Positions 55,146 to 63,519 of a stretch of 64,000 nucleotides of DNA are shown piece after piece (within the stretch, counting starts at the first letter, position 1; each line of letters begins with the position of its first letter). The notes below the pieces were generated by a model. That model saw only the letters and a list, made by a program, of their open reading frames with translations. It searched no databases and was not told the origin of the DNA. Origin of the DNA: Providencia rettgeri (GTDB taxonomy: Bacteria > Pseudomonadota > Gammaproteobacteria > Enterobacterales > Enterobacteriaceae); the NCBI RefSeq assembly GCF_041075285.1, contig NZ_CP163512.1, forward strand, positions 2,914,001 to 2,978,000, in the 5' to 3' direction. A program made the translations under genes and the position numbers.

Positions 55146-56127
55146 TTGGCAAAAACTACGCCCCCAATCTGTCGAAGGTTGGTTAATCTGGGTCATCCTG
55201 ATAATGGTGGTTTTCTTCACCACCATGAGCCCACAATTTCTGACACTCCAAAACTTACTCGACCTCAGTGAAAGCTATGCGGTAACCGGTATCTTTGCTT
55301 TAGGGTTATTTGTCGTGTTGGTCACTGGTGGGATTGATATTTCCTTTGCCGCAGTGGCTTCTGTTGTGCAATACGTGATTGCCACATGGCTACTGCAAGG
55401 CTTTATTGCCAGCCCTGCATTAAGTATCACACTGGCAATTATCATCGGGATCACTTTCGGCTTAATCAACGCTATTTTAATTTACTCTCTCAATGTGGTT
55501 TCGATCATTATTACCATCAGTATGCAATCACTGCTATTTGGTATGTTGATGTGGCTAACCAACGGGCACAGCATTTACGACCTGCCTGATTGGTGGATCG
55601 ATCCTGTGACCATCTTACCGTTTGAAGTAGACGGGGAGTATTACCAAATTGGTCTGCCACTGGTTGTCATGTTAGGAATTGCTTGTTTAACGTGGATTTT
55701 GATGAATAAAACCCACATTGGTCGCCAACTGTACGCGGTTGGAGGTAGCCAAGAATCGGCATCTCGTATCGGTATCCGAGTATGGGTTATCTACCTGTTT
55801 GCGTACGGTTACCTTGGTGCAATGGCCGCCATTGGCGGCATGTTGCAAACCTACCGTATGAGTGAAGTGGTACCCAGCGCCCTCGTTGGTGGTGAGCTAG
55901 ATGTCCTCGCTGCGGCAGTATTAGGGGGTGCAAGCTTATCCGGCGGGCGCGGAACGGTAATCGGCACGCTGATGGGGGTATTCCTGATCGGTATTTTGAA
56001 AAACGGACTTAATCTGATTGGTGTCTCAAACTACTTCGTCAATATCGTCATCGGTATGGTTATTCTTATTGCGATTTGTATTACCCACTACAAGAAACGC
56101 AAAGAGACGGACGTAGGTTTTGTTTAA
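55138..56127 (+). CDS. Sugar ABC transporter permease 1
   Basis: A 329-residue RbsC-like permease. The ATG at 55138 has GGAGGAA upstream and overlaps the ATPase stop. About eight to ten hydrophobic helices are visible, with the family landmarks VTGGIDISFAAVAS and AAAVLGGASLSGGRGTVIGTL (shown within length limits). Confidence 0.92.
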   Translation: MVNWQKLRPQSVEGWLIWVILIMVVFFTTMSPQFLTLQNLLDLSESYAVTGIFALGLFVVLVTGGIDISFAAVASVVQYVIATWLLQGFIASPALSITLAIIIGITFGLINAILIYSLNVVSIIITISMQSLLFGMLMWLTNGHSIYDLPDWWIDPVTILPFEVDGEYYQIGLPLVVMLGIACLTWILMNKTHIGRQLYAVGGSQESASRIGIRVWVIYLFAYGYLGAMAAIGGMLQTYRMSEVVPSALVGGELDVLAAAVLGGASLSGGRGTVIGTLMGVFLIGILKNGLNLIGVSNYFVNIVIGMVILIAICITHYKKRKETDVGFV

Positions 56128-56140
56128 CAGGAATATCACC

Positions 56141-57175
56141 ATGAAAAAACAAGCTTTTTTTAAAATTGATGGCTCTGTTATCGGACTGCTTTCAATCTTT
56201 GTACTGGCTATCGCAGCCTTTAGTATCGCCATGCCAGGGCATTTTTTCACTCAAAACACCTTTTTGAGTATTACCTTTCAACTCCCTGAATTGGGCTTAC
56301 TGACGTTTGCCATGTTTGTGCCCATGTTAAGTGGCGGATTGAATCTAGCAATTATTAGCACCGCCAACTTAACTGGATTATTTATGGCGTGGGTATTTAT
56401 TAATTACCTACCCGTCGATGCCGGCACAGGCACGCAGATTATGTGGCTTGCTATTGCTTTAGTTGGCGCGACCGTGATCGCCGTGATTATCGGTAGTTTA
56501 ACAGGACTAATGATTTCCCATATTGGTGCGCACCCTATCCTCGTGACCTTAGGGACAATGACTATCATCAGCGGTATTGGGGTGTATTTGACCAAAGGCG
56601 CGGCGCTCAGTGGCATGCCACCAATTGTGCGCGCTATCGGCTCTGATACTGTTTTGGGTGTGCCGATTGCTATGATTATCTTTATTGTCACCGCCGTTTT
56701 ATTGGCACTGTTCTTAGGCTGCACTCGCTTAGGTAGGAACATTTACATGAGCGGCAGCAATATCAACGCAACCTGGTTTAGTGGCATTCGAACTGACCGT
56801 GTCATGATCGCCATTTATACCCTTTCTAGCCTGCTGTGTGTACTGGCAGGGCTGATTATGATGGCACGCTTTAACTCTGCGCGCATGGGCTACGGTGACT
56901 CTTATCTATTACTGACCATCCTTGCCATCGTATTAGGCGGAACTAACCCATTTGGGGGAGTTGGTAAGGTGAGCCGAGTCTTCTGTGCACTCTTGGTTTT
57001 GCAGGTGATTGCAACGGGCTTAAGCCTACTCGGTATTAGCCTGCACTTTAACCTTGCGGTTTGGGGTATCACCTTAATTTTGGCATTAGCGTTCAAATTC
57101 TTCAAAGAAAAGTGGAGCGCCAAACGTGCTATGACCCGTAATCAAAAATGTAATAAAGCATCGCCACAAAGTTAA
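56141..57175 (+). CDS. Sugar ABC transporter permease 2
   Basis: A 344-residue RbsC-like permease with AGGAA before the ATG at 56141, 13 bp after permease 1. Landmarks are LSGGLNLAIISTANL and LAIVLGGTNPFGGVGKV. Two distinct permeases are found in LsrCD- and YtfT/YjfF-type systems, so the transporter is a heterodimer. Confidence 0.92.
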   Translation: MKKQAFFKIDGSVIGLLSIFVLAIAAFSIAMPGHFFTQNTFLSITFQLPELGLLTFAMFVPMLSGGLNLAIISTANLTGLFMAWVFINYLPVDAGTGTQIMWLAIALVGATVIAVIIGSLTGLMISHIGAHPILVTLGTMTIISGIGVYLTKGAALSGMPPIVRAIGSDTVLGVPIAMIIFIVTAVLLALFLGCTRLGRNIYMSGSNINATWFSGIRTDRVMIAIYTLSSLLCVLAGLIMMARFNSARMGYGDSYLLLTILAIVLGGTNPFGGVGKVSRVFCALLVLQVIATGLSLLGISLHFNLAVWGITLILALAFKFFKEKWSAKRAMTRNQKCNKASPQS

Positions 57176-57194
57176 ATTTTTCAGGGAGATTATT

Positions 57195-58058
57195 ATGCGC
57201 AAGCATCCGATTGGGATATATGAAAAAGCCTTACCGAAAAACAGCAGTTGGTTAGAAAAGTTAGCTATCGCCAAAGCCGCAGGGTTCGATTTTGTTGAAA
57301 TGTCAGTGGATGAAACTGACGAACGCCTTGCTCGATTAGACTGGAGCCAAGCAGAGCGCTTAGAACTGGTTAAAGCCATGCAAGACACGGGAGTTCGCAT
57401 TCCAAGTATGTGTTTATCCGGTCATCGCCGCTTTCCATTTGGTAGCCATGACGAAGGGACACGTTTAATGGCATATACCTTAATGGAAAAAGCTATCAAA
57501 CTCGCTCAAGACCTTGGTATCCGCACTATCCAGTTGGCTGGCTACGATGTGTACTATGAAGAACAAGATCCCCAAACCATTGCAAACTTCGAAAAAGGCA
57601 TGCAATGGGTCAGTGAAATCGCCGCAGCATCTCAAGTGATGTGCGCAGTGGAGATCATGGATACACCATTTATGAACTCTATTAGCAAATGGCAAGCCCT
57701 GTCTGACAAAATTCGTTCTCCATGGTTCAACGTTTATCCTGATGTCGGTAACCTAACAGCTTGGGGTAATGATGTGGAGCAGGAGTTTACCAAAGGTATT
57801 GAGCGTGTTGCGGCTATTCATTTGAAAGATACTTACGCCGTCACCGAGACCTGTAAGGGCCAGTTCCGTGATGTGCCATTTGGTGAAGGTTGTGTCGATT
57901 TCGTGAATTTATTCAAGCTGTTAAAACGTCTCAATTACCGTGGCACTTTCCTGATTGAAATGTGGACGGAAAAAGCCGATGAGCCACTAATGGAAATTAT
58001 TAAGGCGCGTCAGTGGATGGAAGACAAAATGCAGCAAGCGGGTTGGAACAACGCGTAA
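57195..58058 (+). CDS. L-xylulose/L-ribulose-5-phosphate 3-epimerase (UlaE/SgbU type)
   Basis: A 287-residue TIM-barrel enzyme that aligns closely with E. coli UlaE/SgbU from memory: PIGIYEKALP, DFVEMSVDETDERL, IRTIQLAGYDVYYEE, VEIMDTPFMNSIS, YPDVGNLTAWGND and FLIEMWTE. Metal ligands (two Glu, Asp, His) lie in these segments. It converts L-xylulose-5-P to L-ribulose-5-P, the substrate of the epimerase encoded at 49920-50618. It is 12 bp before the kinase gene. Confidence 0.92.
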   Translation: MRKHPIGIYEKALPKNSSWLEKLAIAKAAGFDFVEMSVDETDERLARLDWSQAERLELVKAMQDTGVRIPSMCLSGHRRFPFGSHDEGTRLMAYTLMEKAIKLAQDLGIRTIQLAGYDVYYEEQDPQTIANFEKGMQWVSEIAAASQVMCAVEIMDTPFMNSISKWQALSDKIRSPWFNVYPDVGNLTAWGNDVEQEFTKGIERVAAIHLKDTYAVTETCKGQFRDVPFGEGCVDFVNLFKLLKRLNYRGTFLIEMWTEKADEPLMEIIKARQWMEDKMQQAGWNNA

Positions 58059-58069
58059 AGGAGCCCAAC

Positions 58070-59545
58070 ATGAGCACATTTTTTATGGGTGTTGACCTCG
58101 GCGGAACGGTAATTAAAGCGGGGATCTACACACCTGAAGGCCAAGAAATTACCGTTGCTGAACACCCGTTTCCTACCGAAAGCCCTGAAGCGGGTTTCAG
58201 CGAACGAAATATGGATGAATTGTGGCAAGCCACTTGCCATGTTATCCGTGATGCCATTAAAAATAGCCGCTTAAATGCTTCTCAAATTTCAGGGGTCAGC
58301 TTTTCTTCACATGGAAAAGGCCTCTACTTACTGGATAAAAAAGGGAAACCAGTTCGAAAAGGGATTGTGTCGTCGGACTCACGTGCCCAAGCGATTGTTG
58401 ACGAATGGCAGCAAAATGGCACCGCAGACCAAGCTTACCCGCTGAGTTTACAGCAGCTTTGGGCGTCTCACCCAGTGGCGTTACTGCGATGGTTAAAAGA
58501 CTACGAGCCCGATAGCTACCGAGATACAGGCCATGTTCTTATGGTACACGACTATATTCGTTATCGACTCACGAACCAAATTGCCTGTGAAGAAACCAAT
58601 ATTTCTGGCAGCCAACTGTATAACCAAACACACTCAAATTATGATCCTAAACTCTGCCAACTGTTTGGCATTGATGAGGTAAATGACAAACTTGCACCTG
58701 TTATCAATTCCGCCGAGCTTGCAGGCACAGTCACACAGCAAGCCGCTTCAGAGTCAGGTCTTGTAGAGGGTACGCCCGTGTTTGGCGGTTTTTTTGATGT
58801 CGTTGGCGCTGCATTAGCGTCTGGTGTCAGTCAAAAAGACAAACTGAGTGCAGTTGCGGGGACATGGACTATTTCCACCCGAGTGTTTGATGAAATTGTT
58901 CCCTCAGACTACCCGTATGTTTGGAGTAAATACTGTATTCCAGGCAGCTATTTTGTCCATGAAGGTAGCCCAACATCAGCCAGTAATTTAGCTTGGTTTA
59001 CCCGCCATTTCTTCAACCAGCGGCTGCAAGATTATCACGTACTCAACCATTGCGTGGCCGAAGGGGCAACTCGGAAGAACGATATTTTGTTCTTCCCATG
59101 GTTGTATGGTTCAAACTACCACAGTCACTTGCATGGTGGGTTATTGGGGTTAAGTTCACACCACACTGATGCGGATATTGTTTATGCGATTTATCAGGGG
59201 ATCGTGTTCTCGCACCTATTGCACCAAGACCGCATAGTTGCCCTTGATAATACCACTGAGTCCATCCGTTTTACGGGGGGACCAACACAATCGCCACTGT
59301 GGATGCAAATGTTCTGTGATGCAAGTAACTTGCCGCTAGATGTTGTGAACGTGCAGCAATCCGGTTGCCAAGCCGCTGCACTGTGTGCCGCAGTAGGAAC
59401 TGGCTATTATTCAGGGTTTGATGCGGCGATTGCTGCGAGCACCCCCAAAATCACCACTTACCAACCAAACGCGTCAGGTCACCAGCAATTGCGTGATAAG
59501 TTTGCGCGTTTTAAAGCGGTTGCGGATGCATTAGCCAGTCATTAA
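58070..59545 (+). CDS. lyxK: L-xylulose kinase (FGGY family)
   Basis: The ATG at 58070 has AAAGGAG upstream; a GTG at 58013 lies inside the epimerase gene. The 491-residue kinase has the FGGY start FMGVDLGGTVIKAGIY, the HGKGLYLLDKKGKPV region, a GGFFDVVGAALASG segment and the ATP-site RFTGGPTQSPLWMQM. It resembles E. coli LyxK along its length as I recall it. It would phosphorylate L-xylulose (or L-lyxose-derived ketose) taken up by the ABC transporter. Last gene of the operon. Confidence 0.86.
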   Translation: MSTFFMGVDLGGTVIKAGIYTPEGQEITVAEHPFPTESPEAGFSERNMDELWQATCHVIRDAIKNSRLNASQISGVSFSSHGKGLYLLDKKGKPVRKGIVSSDSRAQAIVDEWQQNGTADQAYPLSLQQLWASHPVALLRWLKDYEPDSYRDTGHVLMVHDYIRYRLTNQIACEETNISGSQLYNQTHSNYDPKLCQLFGIDEVNDKLAPVINSAELAGTVTQQAASESGLVEGTPVFGGFFDVVGAALASGVSQKDKLSAVAGTWTISTRVFDEIVPSDYPYVWSKYCIPGSYFVHEGSPTSASNLAWFTRHFFNQRLQDYHVLNHCVAEGATRKNDILFFPWLYGSNYHSHLHGGLLGLSSHHTDADIVYAIYQGIVFSHLLHQDRIVALDNTTESIRFTGGPTQSPLWMQMFCDASNLPLDVVNVQQSGCQAAALCAAVGTGYYSGFDAAIAASTPKITTYQPNASGHQQLRDKFARFKAVADALASH

Positions 59546-59560
59546 ATACACAAAAACACT

Positions 59561-59594
59561 AAAGGCAGCGCTTGTATTAAGCCCTGCCTTTTTT
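59561..59594. terminator. Intrinsic terminator between lyxK and the convergent transferase-like gene
   Basis: AAAGGCAG/CTGCCTTT with a nested GCTT/AAGC stem is followed by TTTTTT. It lies 15 bp after the lyxK stop and just before the stop of the minus-strand gene, so it may work in both directions. Confidence 0.85.
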
Positions 59595-59600
59595 GTTCAA

Positions 59601-60944
59601 TTAATCAGCCACAACCTTTGTGTTAACCGTTGCAGGAGAAAGTACGGTATCTTGCGGCAAGCTATCGTACTTCACAAACTCATCTCTTGGGAAAACGAAC
59701 ACATCAATATTTTTCTCTGGTGTAATTTTATCTGCCACAATCGTTTTTTCTGGGGCAGTTAAGTTAGTCTCAACCCCTAACCAAGAAGCAAAGTAGTCAA
59801 ATAAATTCCATTCACTCAGGATTTCATCACGGAACTCACGCTGTGTATCATCCGAATTTATCACCACTAATGGAATTTGATACGCCCCTTTGACCAATTG
59901 GCCGTGGCGTAGATACAAGTTCCCCGTTTTAATGAAGCCTTTATATTCTGCCTCCAAAGCCGCAACGTGTTGCTTATTCGCTTTCACTAAACCTTGCCCA
60001 TGGTCAGCAAAATACAAGATGGAAAATGGGTTTTCGTCATTTTTATTATTTTCTTGCAAAATGTTATACACATCACCAATAAAATCATCACTGAGTTTTA
60101 TCCCTGAGACATAACAATTCACCAGACTGCCCCATCCTGTATCAAACTGTTCAGGGTTGATATTGTAGTTCTCTTTGATAAGCCCACATGCACCTTTTGG
60201 CCAACCATCATGATGCGGTCCCCACATATGAATAAAAATGACTTTTTCTTTATCTGACGGGTTATTTAGCGCTGCTTTAAATGCGGGGAGCATTTTAAAA
60301 TCATTGGTCAGCTTATTCACGTTATCGTCAACGACAAATTTTTCTTGGACAAATAGGTTATCAAACCCAGCTTTACTGTCTCTTACCGGTAAGAAATAGT
60401 CAGCTTTTAAAAAATAGTTAGTAAACCCTATCTCATCATCACCAAAACTACCATTGTTCCCGATATAGTAAGTTTCGTAGCCTGCTTTATTTGCTAAATC
60501 GACAATCGAATTATTATTGTAATAAGGTTTTTCATGGTGCTCTGTAATCGTATTTAAATCATTCTTCGCTAAAGCACGAGTTAATGTGGGCACCGTATTG
60601 GATGCTGCACTGATAAAATTATTAAAAAAACGCCCATTCACTGAAGATAAAAATGGCGTGTTTTCCAGTGGGTAACCATAAACATTCATGTAATTTTTAT
60701 TGGTACTTTCGCCAATAATCACCACTTTAATTTTATATTTAGGATCATTTTTTTTGGTGATCTGAATATCGCTAGGTGTTTCCACGCCATAACATAAGTC
60801 TGCATTGGTTTTTGCACCTTGAATTAATTCTGGAGTACACGCTTTCTTATACACACCCATGCTTTCACTGGCATTCCCTTGGGACAACGAAACGCTGGCT
60901 AACAAAAATGCACTATAAAGTGCGGTCATTTTAATTACTTTCAT
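59601..60944 (-). CDS. Secreted phosphoethanolamine-transferase-like sulfatase-fold protein
   Basis: I start at the ATG at 60944 (GAGG upstream and a signal peptide MKVIKMTALYSAFLL...SQGNAS); the frame is open to 61025. The 447-residue product matches the catalytic domain of EptA/CptA-type enzymes: metal-binding Glu79 in VVIIGESTNKNYMNVYGY, the nucleophile candidate Thr117 in SNTVPTLTRAL, GPHHDGWP, and YFADHGQG. Classical enzymes have an N-terminal five-helix membrane domain; here it is replaced by a signal peptide, so the protein should be soluble or only loosely bound in the periplasm. Donor and acceptor are unknown. Confidence 0.82.
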   Translation of the reverse strand: MKVIKMTALYSAFLLASVSLSQGNASESMGVYKKACTPELIQGAKTNADLCYGVETPSDIQITKKNDPKYKIKVVIIGESTNKNYMNVYGYPLENTPFLSSVNGRFFNNFISAASNTVPTLTRALAKNDLNTITEHHEKPYYNNNSIVDLANKAGYETYYIGNNGSFGDDEIGFTNYFLKADYFLPVRDSKAGFDNLFVQEKFVVDDNVNKLTNDFKMLPAFKAALNNPSDKEKVIFIHMWGPHHDGWPKGACGLIKENYNINPEQFDTGWGSLVNCYVSGIKLSDDFIGDVYNILQENNKNDENPFSILYFADHGQGLVKANKQHVAALEAEYKGFIKTGNLYLRHGQLVKGAYQIPLVVINSDDTQREFRDEILSEWNLFDYFASWLGVETNLTAPEKTIVADKITPEKNIDVFVFPRDEFVKYDSLPQDTVLSPATVNTKVVAD

Positions 60945-61258
60945 GTTCAGAACCTCATCTTCATAACTTATTATTTTTTTAAGTTGCGGTGGTGTAGTCA
61001 GGGTAGAGCTTGTGAAACCAGCCAATGAATGAACTAAAATTTCATTTAAACATTAATATACTGAAATAATATTTCATTAAAAGATCCTAAATAAGAAATT
61101 GGGATACAGATAGCAATAATAAAATATGCGAATTCACCCCATTATCTCGTATCTGGCTATAGCACTTTATTTGCAAAAACAAAAAAATACATTTAAAAAC
61201 ATAAGGTTATAAAAATCTATTTTCATCAGATAAAACATAAAGAACGTTACATTCTTTG

Positions 61259-61344
61259 CATAATGAATTGTGATAGGGATCGGCTATTAGGTTTTTGCCT
61301 GAGTTTGATTAGTGATATGGCTCTGATTTTCATTTTTTGTCACT
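61259..61344 (+). repeat. 86-bp direct repeat, left copy
   Basis: It matches 63351-63436 without gaps and with four mismatches. It starts CATAATGAATTGTGATAG and ends TTTTTTGTCACT. The two copies bracket the hipBST module and its operators exactly: the first operator begins 4 bp after this copy. Confidence 0.9.
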
Positions 61345-61347
61345 TAA

Positions 61348-61367
61348 TAGTATCAAATTTGATACTA
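61348..61367. promoter_or_regulatory. hipB operator 1
   Basis: TAGTATCAAATTTGATACTA is a perfect 20-bp palindrome. The TATC...GATA arms echo the E. coli HipB operators (TATCC-N8-GGATA). Confidence 0.8.
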
Positions 61368-61417
61368 CGATGCTTTTTTAGTCTATTTGCTCACCAGCAC
61401 TTGCTAACAAAGCATAA

Positions 61418-61441
61418 AAAAGTATCATATTTGATACTTTT
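61418..61441. promoter_or_regulatory. hipB operator 2
   Basis: The arms AAAAGTATCA and TGATACTTTT surround TATT. The centre is 72 bp from operator 1. Confidence 0.8.
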
Positions 61442-61491
61442 ATCTTATATGTATACTTATTGGACTAATAAACAACATCAAACTACTAAAT

Positions 61492-61509
61492 AGTATCAAA
61501 AATGATACT
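61492..61509. promoter_or_regulatory. hipB operator 3
   Basis: AGTATCA-AAAA-TGATACT. The centre is 71 bp from operator 2 and the site overlaps the likely -35 region of the hipB promoter. Confidence 0.8.
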
Positions 61510-61557
61510 TTTCATATTTAGAGCCATCGTATAGTATATAAAATATCCAGTAAAACG

Positions 61558-61899
61558 ATGGAAATCCCAAAAATGAATCTTGATGAAATCGTATCCGCTG
61601 TGAAAAACCTTTCTGATGAAGAAAAGTCATCTTTATCTTATGTTTTAACTGACTCTTTTCCCTTGCCTATACAACAAAATGAGTACGTTTATCTTGCTTC
61701 CTTACAAAAGAAAGAGTTACGTCAGTTGATCATTCAAGAGCTAAAAAAACAAGGGATAACTTATGAAGAAATGGCGATGCAAATTGGTGTTTCTATTGCC
61801 ACATTTAAGCGGATCATCTCAGACCCGTTAATGGCTAAAGCGATTAACCTTCATCGGTTACTGAATGAATTAGGGCTCAAAATATGTCTCGAAAAGTAG
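61558..61899 (+). CDS. hipB: HipB-like HTH antitoxin/repressor of a HipBST module
   Basis: A 113-residue protein. The N-terminal half is helical and lacks similarity that I know. The C-terminal half is an XRE-type HTH (GITYEEMAMQIGVSIATFKRII). In HipBST systems HipB binds the operator DNA and represses the operon. An alternative start at 61573 is possible; neither has a good ribosome site. It overlaps the next gene by 16 bp. Confidence 0.85.
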   Translation: MEIPKMNLDEIVSAVKNLSDEEKSSLSYVLTDSFPLPIQQNEYVYLASLQKKELRQLIIQELKKQGITYEEMAMQIGVSIATFKRIISDPLMAKAINLHRLLNELGLKICLEK

Positions 61900-62198
61900 A
61901 GGTTTGGCTTTATGATGCCCCCGTTGGCATTTTGAGTGAAGAAGTCGCAGGGTTTTGCTTTACATATTACCCAAATTACCATGGACAACCTGTATCTCTT
62001 AGCATGAAAGTCAGGGCAGAACCCTATTGGAGCAAAGAATTGCACCCGTTTTTTAAAGGGTTAGCTCCTGAAGGCTGGCTGCGAAAGCGTTATTCTGAAA
62101 TTCAAAAAATAGACGATAGTGATTTATTCGGCATGCTAATACAAAATAGTAATGACTTGCTTGGCGCTATTATATTTAAGAGGATTATGCATGAATAA
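61884..62198 (+). CDS. hipS: HipS-like small antitoxin
   Basis: This 104-residue protein equals the N-terminal subdomain of HipA: VEVWLYDAPVGILSEE, LHPFFKGLAPEGWLRKRY, and a LLGAIIF end. In the tripartite HipBST family described in enteropathogenic E. coli, HipS is a separate protein that neutralises the kinase. A tryptophan at position 65 is reported there to enter the kinase active site; this protein has Trp65 (PEGWLRK). It overlaps hipB by 16 bp and hipT by 8 bp. It is not a frameshift fragment: both junctions have proper start codons. Confidence 0.88.
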   Translation: MSRKVEVWLYDAPVGILSEEVAGFCFTYYPNYHGQPVSLSMKVRAEPYWSKELHPFFKGLAPEGWLRKRYSEIQKIDDSDLFGMLIQNSNDLLGAIIFKRIMHE

Positions 62199-63213
62199 AG
62201 AACATTGCCTCATCAATCTAACGCCTTTAAAAGCATCAGAACACAGTTTCGGCTATTCTCAAATAGGGATTAAGCAGCTATTTGGTAATAAGAACATTAA
62301 CCTCGAATTACCTTTTACTCGCCATCAATTTATTCAAGAACAGCCTCAACACCAAAAAGGCATGAGTATTTCAGGCTACCAACCTAAACTCTCCTTACGA
62401 ATAGAGAAAGGTGAATTTCAAGTAGTGAGTGATAAAGGGATGTATATCCTCAAACCCTCTCCGGAAGCCTATCCCTATCTTGCAGAAAATGAACATGCAA
62501 CCATGAGAGTGATGCAACGGTTAGGATTTGCGGTTCCCCCCTTCGGCCTTATCTACTTTAAACGAACAGAACATATTGCAGACGAACTTGCTTTCATTGT
62601 TAAACGTTATGACCGTCTTGAGCCCAATGGCGAAAAAATACATCAAGAGCAACTCGATGGTGCGATGGAAATTGATGATAAATATGGCAATGTTGCAGGC
62701 AGAAAACGCGTCAGTTATGAAAGAGCAGCTAAGTTTTTAATTAAAGCAGTGAGTGATAGCCTAGCAAGTAAACGAGATATATTTTTACGTACTGTCTATG
62801 CTTATGTTCTAGGCAATAATGATTATCATCTGCGAAATATGGGTATTATACATCCTTATAATGGAAAACCACGCTTAGCCCCTATTTATGATTTTATTAG
62901 TGTTGTCCCTTATGCTTCTGTGTTTAACGAATACTTAGCGCTACCATTGCTTGAAATAGAAGAAAACAACAACAATATTTCACCGGGTCTCGATTCTGTA
63001 TATGGCGAATATATTGGCGCTGATTTTATTCTTTTCGCACAAGGTATGGGACTAAATAGCAAGTTAGCTAAAAAGCTCCTCTTAGATGTCATCAAAAGCC
63101 ATCCTATTATTATCGAGACTTATACCGCTAGCCATATGCAAGCTGAAGATAGGGAGAAAATATTACGTTATGTTGCCCGCAGAATGACATTGCTTAATAT
63201 TACCGAGCTCTAG
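62191..63213 (+). CDS. hipT: HipT-like serine/threonine kinase toxin
   Basis: A 340-residue HipA-family kinase core without the N-terminal subdomain. The ATG at 62191 has AGAGGA upstream. The Gly-rich loop has Ser59 and Ser61 (GMSISGYQPK), the pair of autophosphorylation serines reported for HipT. Catalytic Asp211 is in GNNDYHLRN and metal-binding Asp234 in PIYDFISV. Known HipT phosphorylates tryptophanyl-tRNA synthetase and stops translation; whether this one shares the target is inference. A TTG start at 62152 would overlap hipS more and is unlikely. Confidence 0.9.
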   Translation: MNKEHCLINLTPLKASEHSFGYSQIGIKQLFGNKNINLELPFTRHQFIQEQPQHQKGMSISGYQPKLSLRIEKGEFQVVSDKGMYILKPSPEAYPYLAENEHATMRVMQRLGFAVPPFGLIYFKRTEHIADELAFIVKRYDRLEPNGEKIHQEQLDGAMEIDDKYGNVAGRKRVSYERAAKFLIKAVSDSLASKRDIFLRTVYAYVLGNNDYHLRNMGIIHPYNGKPRLAPIYDFISVVPYASVFNEYLALPLLEIEENNNNISPGLDSVYGEYIGADFILFAQGMGLNSKLAKKLLLDVIKSHPIIIETYTASHMQAEDREKILRYVARRMTLLNITEL

Positions 63214-63350
63214 ATAAATGCTTATTATTCTAATCTCATTATTCTTTGCTATTCCTTTTTCTTAACCACTCAGGTCTATCTCAATCACGGATTATTGGTA
63301 AAGGTGACTCCTTCTCTGGGTAAGGACTCCCTTCTCCATTTCATTTATTA

Positions 63351-63436
63351 CATGATGAATTGTGATAGGGATCGGCTATTAGGTATTTGCCTGAGTCTGA
63401 TTAGTGATATGGCTCTGATTTTCATCTTTTGTCACT
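63351..63436 (+). repeat. 86-bp direct repeat, right copy
   Basis: This is the gapless partner of 61259-61344 (four mismatches), starting CATGATGAATTGTGATAG and ending TCTTTTGTCACT. It lies just upstream of the palindrome at 63440 and the gene at 63520. Confidence 0.9.
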
Positions 63437-63439
63437 AGC

Positions 63440-63469
63440 AAGCATTATGGAACCGATTCCATAATGCTT
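63440..63469. promoter_or_regulatory. LacI-type palindrome or terminator hairpin
   Basis: The arms of 13 bp (AAGCATTATGGAA/TTCCATAATGCTT) flank CCGA. The centre TGGAACCGATTCCA looks like a LacI/GalR-family operator of the GntR type (ACCGAT core). The T-run after it also allows an intrinsic terminator for hipBST. The position 50 bp before the next ATG favours an operator. Confidence 0.6.
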
Positions 63470-63519
63470 TTATTCGCAATGACAAGGGGGAAATCCCCGT
63501 GAATAAACAGAGGAAAGTC

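Larger units (their letters stand above)
60945..61557 (+). promoter_or_regulatory. Control region of the hipBST module
   Basis: This 613-bp A/T-rich gap holds the left copy of an 86-bp direct repeat and three palindromic operators (listed separately). A -10-like TATAGT lies at 61530-61535, just upstream of hipB and 20 bp after the third operator. It also contains the promoter of the minus-strand transferase-like gene near 60950-61100. Confidence 0.65.
63214..63519 (+). promoter_or_regulatory. Intergenic region after hipBST with operator-like palindrome
   Basis: This 306-bp region contains the right copy of the 86-bp direct repeat (63351-63436) and a large palindrome (63440-63469), and then AGAGGAAAG before the next ATG. 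Nothing else is clear. Confidence 0.6.

Noticed and set aside
61263..61493. A 76-codon ORF on the plus strand
   Set aside because: It starts within the 86-bp direct repeat and runs through two operators; there is no domain or ribosome site.
61884..63213. A hipA gene split by a frameshift
   Set aside because: The two parts have separate start codons, short overlaps, a ribosome site before the second, and the residues known from HipS and HipT. It is a genuine three-gene arrangement.
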